The notes beneath the pieces were generated by a model. It was not told the DNA's origin. It did not search any database and worked only from the letters and a program-made list of their open reading frames with translations. Positions 1 through 8,102 of a stretch of 10,297 nucleotides of DNA are shown piece after piece. How positions within the stretch are numbered: the stretch's first letter is position 1; each line of letters opens with the position of its first letter. Source of the stretch: Chloromonas sp. AAM2 (taxonomy: Eukaryota; Chlorophyta; Chlorophyceae; Chlamydomonadales; Chlamydomonadaceae); the NCBI GenBank assembly GCA_004335635.1, contig QAXH01003252.1, forward strand, positions 1 to 10,297, given 5' to 3'. Both the position numbers and the translations under genes were made by a program.

Positions 1-519
1 AAGACAGGCATGGGTTGCATTGAGTTTGGTTGTAGGTAATTGACTAGGGCATGCGGTGAGAAGAATGGGGTCACAGACTGCTGTGCTGAGCGCTCTGCCA
101 TCCCAGCATCACCAATGGCTTTCCTCTCCCTGTAGGGTGATCAGGCACAGGGGTCAGGCTTTGGTGTCTCAGCAACAGTGGTGGGATGCTGGCGTTTAAA
201 CGTTCAAATACCAGGCTTGCCAATGTCCTGCGGTCTGTAAGAGATTCCACTATTCCGCTGCACGGCTTGGCAGTTACAACTGTCCACATGAAACAGGCAA
301 TTGATTCAAATTCACTGGCCCGCGAGGTAATGAGTTCCTTTGCACTTCTCCAGACGTTGGACCCTTCCCTGCGTACCGCCCCTGATTTCGCCCTTAGTCT
401 TAGTATGTTCTGACGCCCCCCAGTTCCAGTGCCCCATCCGCTTCACTGCCCCACAGTTAGTCTGTCCCACACAAGCAGAGCCAACGGAATTCGACCTTTC
501 CTTTGCGTTCGCCTCGCAG
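1..519 (+). other. Upstream stretch, probably LIG4 intron(s) or unrecognised linker exon
   Basis: No LIG4 catalytic or linker motif is recognisable here in any plus frame. Several possible acceptors (near 134, 455, 481, 519) and a fair donor (GTAATG at 327) exist, so a small linker exon could be hidden, for instance around 140-326, but nothing in its translation confirms it. The reverse strand also shows no recognisable protein. Confidence 0.4.
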
Positions 520-3500
520 GCCCCTATGAGAAGCAGGACCTCGAGGAGAAGGTCAAGAAGCTGGGCGGCAAGATACAGATGACACTGCCAAAACGTGAGC
601 GCGTAGCATGCAGGATAATGCAGGATAATGAATGAACTTGCTGGCTTCACTTCGCTAGCCGTGACCGTTGTGGTGATAGAGCAGATTGTCTGCATGCGTT
701 GATGGATCGGCTAGTAGCTGCCTAGTACAACTTTTACGTTATTACGGTTACACAAATGATAAGGTTTACTGGTTGACCTTGACCATGCATTTCCACGCGT
801 TCCCATGCGTTCCCATGCATTCCCATGCGTTCGCATGCGTGCCCATGCGTGCCCATGCGTCCCGTGGTGCATGCTGTGCAGGTCGCGACCCCAGTATCGT
901 GGTGTTGGCCCACCAGGTGACTCGCGGTATGAAGCACGTGCAGGATCAGGGTTGGTACGACATCCTGAGGATCAGGTGGGCCACGTGCCACAACAAGGCA
1001 TGAGTCAGTAATGCTCTATCAGTCAATACTAGGCAGTAAAGTACTCTGGCTAACCACCAACACTACCTTTTACAGTAGTGCTTCCAGCTGTACCGCATGC
1101 CTTGGAAGCTATGAAATGCAGCAAGTGCACGCGTACTTGACCGATCATGTGCTTGATCACCAGAGTGCAGTGATCGCGTGAGCCATGATCATGTGCTTGA
1201 TCACCAGAGTGCAGTGATCGCGTGAGCCATGATCATGTGCTCAGTTGGCTTGATGAGTGCTTGTGTCTACGGCATCAGTGGCACTCACAGACGCTTGCAT
1301 TCCCATGCGTGCATCCAGTATCGCATGCTTGTGTCCCATGTGCGCGTCCGTCATGCATGCAGTTGGCTTGAGGAGTGTCAGCGTCAGCGCCGTCTACTGC
1401 ATCCCCGGCCCTGGCACTACCTGCACATGACTCACGAGGTGGGCACAGGCCAACTCACGAGTGAAATGACTTCACCAAATTCGCTCGGCTGAACATTTCA
1501 TTCGCCGACTCTGCCTGACATTGTCCAAACTCACGTCATTACTGGCGTTCAATGCTCTTCTGTGGCTCACTCACGCCTGCTAGAAAGCGCCCTCCTGTGT
1601 CAGAGTCGGTACAGGGATCATGCTTTACAACTGGAATGTGTGCAGACACGCGGGCTCCAGCCGCCAGACTGACCATGCATGCAGGAATCCGCCTTGTAAG
1701 GCTGGAAACTGATTACACAACAGCCATGTCACTGATCATGGTGATGTTGTTGATGGTGATGTTGCTGCGTGTGCGTTGCCCCTCAGACGCGTCTGAACTT
1801 GTCCCATCACGATGAGCACGGCGACCCTTGGCTTGTGGACCTGAGCGCTGACGGGCTGGACCTCAGGGCTGTGCTCGAGTCACATTTGGACAGGAGGCTG
1901 CACCAACAGGTGGACTGAGGGCGCAGTGCAGTCAATGAGTTCTAACTCTGGGCACTGGGTGGGGCAGTGAACGTGGGAACAGGGCCAGCTTGCTGCGTGT
2001 TAAAACGCTTAGAGCACTCCTGCACACTTTAGGATGGAACATCAGAGCGGTGCGGTGGGCGGATTGGACCAGGCTTCACGACCAGCTTGCTGTTGCAGTG
2101 ACTGACGCAACGGGTATGGCTGGCTGCATGATGTGGATGGGTGGGCTGGAAGGGCCGGGCGTTGTGGGCGTTGGAGCTCTCACAGGTAGGCTGCCCTGCT
2201 TAGGAACGGCCTGTCAAAGGATTTGTCTCCAGCATGCATCATGAGTTATACCAATCCAATCGCATTGACTGTTTTGTGAGACGCAAGTTGCTGTTGTGAG
2301 AATTCTGTCTCCTACTTGCAATCTGCTGATTATCTTATCTGCTCGTTATGCACTGCAGTTGGTTGCTTCTCTGGCCAAGAACGCGTGTGACGTCAAGCGG
2401 CGGCATGAGGCCGTGTTGGTTGGTGGCGAGGACGCAGGTGAGGCTCGTGATGGGACCATGCGATTTCTGGTAGCCCAATTTAGTTATGACAGCATCATTG
2501 CAGGGCTTTGAAAGCATGTTCAAGCCGGGGCGCCAGGAAGGGCTTGCTTGTTGTAACAAAGATGTGATCTAGTCAGCCTGGTACTGTTTACTTTTCCGCA
2601 CTCTCTTCACGTCTTGTACGTTCCTCACTCTTCATTGCGTGCAGAGGTCGACACCGCCACCCCTCAGTCCCTGGTGCTGGCCGTTGACGCCGAGCTGCAG
2701 GACATTGGCGTGGGCATACCGCCCACGTCACTCTTCCGCGGAAAGGCAAGTGTGACAGGAAAGGTGACAGGTCCGGGTGGGCCGGTGTGTGATTGCAAAG
2801 ACCTCATTTTGAATGCACGCAAGTCGTGCGTGTAGTCCACTCGCCATGTAGTCCACTCGCCATGTAGTCCACTCGCCATGTAGTCCACTCGCCATGTAGT
2901 CCGCTGCCATGTGGTTTGTCGTGACATGTTCATCTGAAGCTCCCAGGGTTCATATGCTTGACAAGTGCCTGCGTCTTGACAGCAGTTATGGTTCCACGTT
3001 TGCAGGTCATGTATTTCCTTGACCTTTGCGAGACGGACGACAAGGCTGGTGAAGCACGTGTGGTTCGTGCAAGGACCACTGACGGCCACACAGGCACCGA
3101 TCCTGGAGCAGCGGGAGTAGCAGCAGCTGGAGCAGCAGCAGCTGGAGCAGGTGGTGAGCTAGAGGGTGTGGACACAGCGCGGCAGGCGGCCCTTCACTGG
3201 GCGGCGCAGCAGCACAAGTTCTGGATTGCGGGCCTCAAGCTGCAGGTAGGCAGGGTTCTCGGCGATGCAGGGGTTGGTGGTTCATTGATTGTGATGGCAG
3301 GCACATCTGCAGGGCAGGTCCGAAATAGCAAGACAATACTCAGGTCAGAATTGTCCAAGGAACTTTGAGGGTCTGATAGCAGCAATACATGAGGATAAGC
3401 ACAAGTCGATAGCACGGCGGCAGCTAGAACAAACAACCAACCAGCCAGTTTCTTGTCCATCGGCAGCGCCAATCACACCTGATCCTGCTTTGAAGCTCCA

Positions 3501-6500
3501 ATGGCTGCCTTACTGTTTCCCATATTCACCCTGATTCTGTGACCATGACCGGTCTAAAGGCAATCGCTTTGCCTGTGTTGCGGTGCGTGCAGGCGGTGTC
3601 CTGCGGTGGTCAGGTGCAGGACACGCTTGCACCCGGAGTCACCCATATCATGGTGTGCACACCAGGTGCGTGTGCATGGTGGTGAGAGGGGCAGATGTGC
3701 GCCTGCTGACAGCTGTAGCTTGGCAGTGTTGCCCGGTCTCTGCCGCTCAGGCATACTTCAACTGTAAGAGGTGGCGGGAGTGTTTTGCAACAAGCTGTGT
3801 CTGATACTGAACCTTCTGGTCGTGTTTGTTGTGAGCAACTGTCGTTCAACTGCTCGCTGGTACTACTGACAACCTCGTACAGTTGTATCAGCCGCACCTC
3901 ATGCAGTGTGCTACCCAGAACCTCATGCAGTGTGCTACCCAGAACAGGTCGCAGTAGAGCCAACATGGTTAGCTGCGACAAGCGGTTATGTCTTGATGCT
4001 CTGCCGCTTTCGCTTTGTGCTTCCTTCTCATCGCTCATAGAGCGTCAACGTTCGACCAAGTTCAAGTCAACGTTTGACCAAGTTTAAGCATGCGATGAAT
4101 GGGCACCAGCAGTTCAGTGCTATCAGTGCATCGGGATGTGTCTCATTGCAGCAGATTGAGGCAAGCGACGAGACTGACAAGAGTAACGGTCTATGCATCC
4201 TCAGGTTTGATTCCATGGTCACCGACTTCAACCATTTATAACAAGGTAATTGCCCGCAGGTGGGCATGACGGCCCCAGTGCCGCCCCCAGCCGCTGTGTG
4301 AGTGTCACGGCCGTGCTGCGGGCCCTGGCACAGGCCGCGCTCGCCACTGCACAAGCACACGCGGCAGCGGCCGCAGCCGCCCCGCCACCACCACCTCCAC
4401 CACCCCCGCCAAAGCCCGCGGCCCGGAGGAGAAAGGGTGTGGAGCAGGGTGAACCGGTAGACAAACCACCACCACTGCAGAATGGGCAGGGAGAGGAAGG
4501 TGTGAAAACGGGGAGAAAGACGGGTGGCAAGCGAGCGGGGCGGAGCGGGGCGGGGAAGGCGAAGGAGGCGGGGCGGAGCGGGGTTGCCACGTCAGGGGAG
4601 CAGGCGGGTGGGGATGGGGGGATGAGGGGAAAGGCGGCGAAGGACGGGGAAGGGGCGGGTGAGGGGGTGGTTGCGGGCAGGGCGCGGCGGCTTCTGGCGC
4701 ATGTGAAGAGGCGGCTGGTGGACGGGAGGATTCATATGGTGCATCCAAGGTGGGACGGGGACGGCGTTGGCTGGGTGCCGGCCTGCTTGCTTGTCTGCAT
4801 GTTGCGTACCCGGGCCATGAGGCCTGTCAGCTATACAGACGAACAGCTCACTTATTACCGGAATGGTTTTGAGCAGATCATCCCTGCTGAAGCTTGCAGG
4901 AGGCTGGCTGACAATGTACAACTCAGTGACACCGTCAGTGCATCAAGCAGTAGCTTCTGCCTCTGTCTCACAGGGTCACACACGTCACACAGGGTCACAC
5001 ATGTCACACAGGGTCACACATGTCACACAGGGTCACACATGTCACACAGGGTCACACATGTCACGCAGGGTCACACATGTCACGCAGGGTCACACATGTC
5101 ACACAGGGTCACACATGTCACACAGGGTCACACATGTCACACATGGTCACACATGTCACACAGGGTCACACATGTCACACAGGGTCACACATGTGCAACA
5201 AGTGTACATGATATCAACTGTGCCCCATGCACCCGCAGCTGGATTGCCTTCAGTTGCCGGTCAGTTCCTTCCAGTGATGCAGACGAACCAGGCAGGAACC
5301 AGCCTGCCCTGGAAAGAGTGAGGAGGCCACGTACTGAGTGTGAGAGTGAGGCCCAACACCCGCCATGGATCCTTCCACCACCCCCACGTCCCCCAGCACA
5401 ACAGGCGCTGGAGCAGGCAGCTGGTGCAGAAGCAGCTGGTCAGTCTGGACGGCAGCCACCAGCCCAGCCAGTACCACACTCCCTACAGCCAACTCTGTTC
5501 ACCATTTTAGACTCTGACGAGGAAACGGATCGCCAGAAACCGCCAGAAACCGCGATGGCGATTGGTCACGTGGCTGATAGTGGTACTGGTGCAGCAGATG
5601 GCGTTAATGTGGGTGTTGATGGTGGGCCAGGCGATGTGACGGGGGCGCGGGTTCAGTGGGTGTATGTCCCCGTTGCACCGATGGGGCCGCCTGAGTATGC
5701 GGCCTGGCCCTGGCAGTCAATAGGGCTATCAGTGGAGGGTGATCATGAAACCACAGCCAGCAGCTCTTCAGGCCGCGACTCGGATAGTGGCAGTGGTGGG
5801 AGTGGCAAGGTTGGAAGCGACGGGCAGGAAGCAGCGCCTAGTGTGCGTGGGCGAGGCAGGGGCGGGGGCAGGGGGCGGGCGGCAGGTGCAAAACGGGGGC
5901 GCGGGCGGGGCCAGCGGGGCGGTAAAGCGGCAGAGGCAGAGGATGGCGGGGGGGCAGACAGCGGGCCAATGGAAGTCGATGCAACCGAGGCGGAGAACGT
6001 TTCTACAACTACCCGGCGATCTCGACCGCCTGGATACCGCGGCTTGAAGGTAGGCACAAGGACAAAGCGCCGGAAGCTGGCTGAACATGAGCCAGAAGCG
6101 GACGGACAACCGGCTGATGGGGGCCTAGCTCAGGCCGGGGCAGACGGGGACGATGAGCAGGATGGGGCTGCGGAGATTGGGGTGGATACACCCGGGGGTG
6201 GGGCAGGCAGGCCGGGGGGAGGCGAGGGGTCGGCTGTGGAACCACCCCGACGACGAAATGACGATACCGATGAGCAAGCTGCTCCTGCTGCTGCTGAGGG
6301 ATCTCGACAGCGGAGCAGGGGTGGAAAGCGGCTGTTGGCATCGCTGGCTGAGGAAAGCGAAGAGGGACCTAGCGGCGACGCGGAGGGCGTTGTGAGGGCC
6401 GAGGAAGTTCAGGGTATCGATGACAGCTCGGACGGTGCCAGCTTCCACTCACGCGACTTAGCAGACTCCTCTGATGACGTCGGGCCAACGCAGAGCGCTG

Positions 6501-7078
6501 TTCCAACAGGCAGCCAGCAGGCAGCACGTGCAGCACCAATTGCAGGCGGCAGGCAGGCGGGCCGCGGCCCTTTGCCGCTTAGTCCCACACAGGCTGCTGG
6601 TGCCATTCAGCACCAAAACATGCCGTCTGCTTCACTGGCTGGCCCATCCCGGGCCTCTGGTGCTGCTGCCAGGCGCATAGGCTTGTCCTCTCTCCTGGAT
6701 AGCAGTGATGAAGACGAAGCCAGCAAGCCTCCTGCTACCATCAACGAAAACGCAGCACCAGTGGGGCAGCTGGCATCACCTCAGCATCCAGTGCTGCCGC
6801 CAGCCACTGCGGCTGGTGCTGAAAACAGTCGGACGCGGGATGGAAGTGCTCTGGGAACACAGAGTCAGTTGCGTAAGGCTGAGGCGGGGTCGGTCACAGC
6901 GGTTGACAGTGCAGTGGATGGGTCCGTGCCAGCAGGAGCAACGCAAGGGGCGAGAGCAGGGCAGGCTAGCGCCGGTGTTGGTGTGGGGTCTGGTGCTGAG
7001 CAGGGGGCAGGGCCTGCAACCGCCAGGCCCAAGGTCAGCCTGCGTGCACTGATGGCCGCCAAAGGCTGGCAGGCATGA
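520..7078 (+). CDS. LIG4: DNA ligase IV, 3' part (BRCT1, XRCC4-binding linker, BRCT2, long C-terminal tail); partial at 5' end
   Basis: Proposed exons are 520-594, 882-975, 1363-1438, 1787-1909, 2359-2437, 2645-2745, 3006-3245, 3593-3665, 4260-4749 and 5239-7078. Every junction keeps phase and the sum gives about 1062 codons ending in TGA at 7076-7078. DNA ligase IV is the nuclear ATP-dependent ligase that seals breaks in non-homologous end joining, bound to XRCC4. The catalytic domain is not in the window. What is visible is the tandem BRCT arrangement typical of the family: GPYEKQDLEEKVKKLGGK, then DILRIS-WLEEC across an exon junction, then a linker with HGDPWLVDL, then SLFRG...VMYFLDL, GGQVQDTLAPGVTHIMV and RIHMVHPS-WIAF. 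The order and spacing match my recollection of plant and human LIG4. The protein ends in PKVSLRALMAAKGWQA. The first exon may begin upstream of 520. Identity is by family recognition, not by a search, but the ordered matches make it strong. Confidence 0.9.
781..860 (+). repeat. 10-bp tandem repeat, 8 units, in LIG4 intron before exon 2
   Basis: Consensus unit TCCCATGCGT repeats in exact register from 781 to 860, with one to three changes per unit (for example ATGCAT, ACGCGT and GCCC variants). It ends only about 21 bases before the acceptor AG at 880-881, so it occupies the place where branch point and pyrimidine tract would lie. Related ATGCGT words recur near 1297-1330 in the next intron. 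Confidence 0.9.
1143..1241 (+). repeat. 44-bp tandem duplication plus partial third copy, LIG4 intron
   Basis: Two identical 44-bp units at 1143-1186 and 1187-1230 are followed by the first 11 bases of a third copy at 1231-1241. Each unit contains GATCAC and GTGATC separated by nine bases, able to form a 6-bp hairpin. The perfect identity implies a recent duplication. Confidence 0.92.
1242..1259 (+). repeat. Decoy copy of the exon 3 acceptor and exon start
   Basis: CAGTTGGCTTGATGAGTG at 1242-1259 matches the true acceptor and exon start at 1360-1377 (CAGTTGGCTTGAGGAGTG) in 17 of 18 bases. Splicing to this copy would keep the Ser-Trp-Leu and Glu/Asp register at first but then run into intron sequence. 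It lies directly after the 44-bp repeat. Confidence 0.8.
1787..2437 (+). other. LIG4: Exons 4-5: inter-BRCT linker with XRCC4-binding region
   Basis: Exon 4 (1787-1909, 41 codons, phase 0 at both ends) reads HHDEHGDPWLVDLSADGLDL then RAVLESHL. In LIG4 the segment between the BRCT repeats contains a GD-aromatic-x-D signature and a helix that clamps the XRCC4 coiled coil; the order GD, W, VDL, DLRAVL fits that signature. Exon 5 (2359-2437) encodes LVASLAKNACDVKRRHEAVL and a short acidic end. It ends one base into a codon that exon 6 completes as glutamate. The exon 5 residues are not strongly recognisable; they are accepted because the flanking phases fit and no stop intervenes. Introns around them are 348, 449 and 207 bp. 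Confidence 0.8.
2746..3005 (+). other. LIG4: LIG4 intron 6, probable GC-AG intron
   Basis: The exon 6 end reads AAAG|GCAAGT, which is the textbook context of a GC-AG donor. Using it gives SLFRGK-VMYFLDL, close in spacing to LIG4 BRCT2. A GT donor 18 bases further on (AAAG|GTGACA, intron from 2764) is also in frame and would insert six residues, ASVTGK. Acceptor AG is at 3004-3005. Confidence 0.6.
2832..2910 (+). repeat. 16-bp tandem repeat, about 5 units, in LIG4 intron 6
   Basis: The unit GTAGTCCACTCGCCAT occurs four times without change (2832-2895) and once as a 15-bp variant (2896-2910). It lies wholly within the intron between exons 6 and 7. Confidence 0.92.
3896..3943 (+). repeat. 24-bp perfect tandem duplication in LIG4 intron 8
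   Basis: The unit begins ACCTCATGCAGTG and ends TACCCAGA; copies at 3896-3919 and 3920-3943 are identical. Confidence 0.92.
4044..4087 (+). repeat. 22-bp tandem duplication in LIG4 intron 8
   Basis: The unit starts GTCAACGTT and ends with a CCAAGTT-type stretch; the copies at 4044-4065 and 4066-4087 differ at two positions (C to T in both cases). Confidence 0.9.
4750..5238 (+). other. LIG4: LIG4 intron 9: 489 bp, multiple of three, no stop in the coding frame
   Basis: The donor follows CCAAG at 4749 and the acceptor is CCCGCAG at 5232-5238. Splicing gives HMVHPS-WIAFS, the typical final BRCT helix with its tryptophan. Without splicing the frame stays open and adds 163 residues including a histidine- and threonine-rich repeat. 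Confidence 0.8.
4973..5194 (+). repeat. 19-bp minisatellite, 11 full units and a partial twelfth, in LIG4 intron 9
   Basis: The unit GGGTCACACATGTCACACA recurs every 19 bases from 4973; the last copy is cut at 5194. Variants are ACACGT in the first unit, two adjacent GCAGGG changes near 5067-5088, and one ATGGTC at about 5144. The unit has no stop in any plus frame, so the array is open in all three; three units give a 19-residue peptide period. Confidence 0.95.
5300..7078 (+). other. LIG4: C-terminal tail of LIG4: disordered, acidic and GR-rich, with conserved-looking end
   Basis: About 590 residues follow BRCT2, all in exon 10. The composition is Gly, Ala, Ser, Asp/Glu and Arg with almost no hydrophobic core, so it is probably disordered. 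Visible short motifs are ILDSDEE (5504-5524), a GR-rich block of alternating RG and GGR (5846-5926), a basic nuclear-localisation-like RTKRRKL (6059-6079), acidic serine clusters DDSSDG and DSSDD (6419-6480), LSSLLDSSDEDE (6683-6718), and the end PKVSLRALMAAKGWQA (7028-7075). The acidic serine clusters are plausible casein kinase 2 targets, and those with a hydrophobic lead resemble SUMO-interacting motifs; both are inference. Plant LIG4 also has a long acidic, RG-containing tail, while animal LIG4 ends soon after BRCT2. A possible donor-like GTAGGC at 6050 lies in open frame and I treat it as coding. Confidence 0.8.
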
Positions 7079-7925
7079 GGTATGGTCTGTGGGCTGCAAC
7101 TCACAAAACTATTGATCATTTATAGCGCAGCAGTCACACCGAATGTGCCTCGCCATACGACACAGTTACATTGGCCGGACTGCTGATTGTTGCTTTGTAT
7201 TCGACCATGAGGACTTTGACTAACTTGTCCGTTTAGTTGCATTGGGTCTTGCCGTTCATGCGGCTAGTTTGATGCGTTTAGTTACGATTCTTGGACCTTG
7301 TCCCAGCGAGAAAACATTAATGCAGCCAATGCAGCCTCAGCCTGCCCTGAAGTGTACTCATGTGACCAAACCTGATCTGACCGTGCTGTCCTGTGATACA
7401 GTTGTTGTTTGTGTTGAACTGGCTGCGGCACACAGGTCCATCACCGAGCACCAATCACAACTTGTTTTATCTGATCTTGTGACACATTGGGGCGCTCCTG
7501 GCGCACCAGTTCGATTGCTATTGCTGGCTTACCAGTCAGATAGCTGAAACATCAGCAATACATATGTTGGCATACATGTCGGCAACCGTAGTTACACACT
7601 GGCTCCCTGGCTTCCTTGCCACTAGAACGTCTGCCGTTTCAGGTACGAAGGCCAGGTACCCTTTAACATGTTGCCCTCAACAGTCTCCTGCCTAAGCGCT
7701 CTTTTCTTGGCAGGCCTGGACTCGTTTACTGTTCTCTTTTCATGACAAGCCTGATCTGCCTTTCTGCCTGCTTTTCTTCTTCTCTCGTGCCTAGGCTAGG
7801 TCGGAGCCGTATGCATCCCGTCGCGTGTCCTGTGATGGCTTCCTCAATTTGAAAAGCTATGTAAACTGAATAAAGAGAGGTGGTGCTGGAATTTGTAGGC
7901 ATATGTAAGCGCGGCAATCTATGGA
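7079..7925 (+). other. LIG4: Probable LIG4 3' UTR
   Basis: After the TGA at 7076-7078 no TGTAA occurs until 7860. The stretch has short open frames only and no recognisable protein. Long 3' UTRs are usual in volvocine-type algae. An intron within the UTR cannot be excluded. Confidence 0.6.
7860..7908 (+). terminator. LIG4: Poly(A) signals for LIG4 (TGTAA twice, AATAAA once)
   Basis: TGTAA lies at 7860-7864 and again at 7904-7908; AATAAA lies at 7869-7874. TGTAA is the usual poly(A) signal in chlorophyte algae, so cleavage is expected 10-30 bases beyond, around 7875-7890 or 7920-7938. Confidence 0.65.
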
Positions 7926-7951
7926 TGAACACGTGTCCGTTATCATGAGTA

Positions 7952-7956
7952 TTACA
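7952..7956 (-). terminator. Poly(A) signal for the minus-strand ankyrin gene (TGTAA)
   Basis: TTACA on the plus strand is TGTAA on the minus strand, 147 bases past the proposed stop at 8105-8103. It is the first such signal after that stop. Confidence 0.55.
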
Positions 7957-8102
7957 TTGCAGCTGCCAAAACCAAAGCAGTGTCACCAGTCTCAAAACAG
8001 GCAGTGCGATACTCACATCAGCAGTGAGCAGGCAGCATACACAGCAGCGACAGTTTAAGTGGCAGAAGGTCGAAGTGTATGAAATTCCCAACGCAGCCCG
8101 GA

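Larger units (their letters stand above)
520..1438 (+). other. LIG4: Exons 1-3 in window: BRCT1 domain of LIG4
   Basis: Three exons (520-594, 882-975, 1363-1438) encode about 81 residues. The first holds the alpha-1 helix and GG turn of a BRCT domain (DLEEKVKKLGGKIQMTLPK). The junction c|gt restores an arginine. The second gives the beta strand PSIVVLAHQVTRG and the helix leading to DILRI. The junction ag|t makes serine and places the invariant BRCT tryptophan at the start of exon 3, WLEECQRQRRLLHPRPWHYLHM. Human and plant LIG4 show a similar W-x-x-x-C helix followed by a basic, proline-containing stretch ending in a His-rich motif. The acceptor at 518-519 has a strong pyrimidine tract. However, the same frame stays open upstream and reads RPFLCVRLAG, which resembles the first BRCT strand, so a start nearer 456-482 is possible. 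Confidence 0.85.
3666..4259 (+). other. LIG4: LIG4 intron 8 (594 bp) with two different tandem duplications
   Basis: Exon 8 ends CCA-G and exon 9 opens GT-GGG, so the direct join encodes Pro-Gly-Gly and needs no exon in between. The intron contains a perfect 24-bp duplication (3896-3919 and 3920-3943) and a 22-bp duplication with two mismatches (4044-4065 and 4066-4087). Confidence 0.7.
2645..5320 (+). other. LIG4: Exons 6-9 and start of exon 10: BRCT2 domain with two low-complexity insertions
   Basis: Exon 6 (2645-2745) ends in PPTSLFRGK, the entry to BRCT2. Exon 7 (3006-3245) starts VMYFLDLCETDD, then has a Gly/Ala stretch coded by CAG-like triplets (about 3102-3156), then the helix VDTARQAALHWAAQQHKF. 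Exon 8 (3593-3665) is the central core, AVSCGGQVQDTLAPGVTHIM. Exon 9 (4260-4749) carries a helix VLRALAQAALATAQ, then about 110 residues of polyalanine, ten prolines and Lys/Arg/Gly-rich sequence, then RLLAHVKRRLVDGRIHMVHP. Exon 10 opens with SWIAF, giving the conserved BRCT tryptophan right after the junction. Insertions sit where loops are expected, leaving strands and helices intact. Two AGRSG-coding copies (16 bp repeats at 4535 and 4568) suggest the exon 9 insertion grew by slippage. Confidence 0.85.

Noticed and set aside
186..413. 75-codon plus-strand open frame near the window start
   Set aside because: It has no resemblance to LIG4 catalytic or linker sequence; it could hold a small exon but nothing supports it.
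4035..4086. Short frame with STKFKSTF as a LIG4 exon in intron 8
   Set aside because: It is the translation of a 22-bp tandem duplication, and exons 8 and 9 join in phase without it.
4305..4921. Long proline-rich open frames on the minus strand
   Set aside because: They mirror the GC-rich, stop-poor coding strand of LIG4 exon 9 and show no domain of their own.
4973..5194. Regular 19-bp repeats as a CRISPR array
   Set aside because: The units are contiguous without spacers, and the surroundings are eukaryotic and intronic.
5743..6448. Minus-strand and alternative plus-frame open stretches in exon 10
   Set aside because: They are shadows of the low-complexity, G-rich LIG4 tail.
4250..7078. 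A single 942-codon open frame taken as one exon or a separate gene
   Set aside because: It has no ATG at its start, begins in an intron end, and reads through a 19-bp minisatellite. Splicing at 4749/5239 restores the conserved BRCT helix ending in tryptophan, and the exon 8 to exon 9 phase fits.
7242..7547. 101-codon plus-strand open frame after LIG4
   Set aside because: It has no ATG start in good context and no recognisable domain, and lies in the probable 3' UTR.
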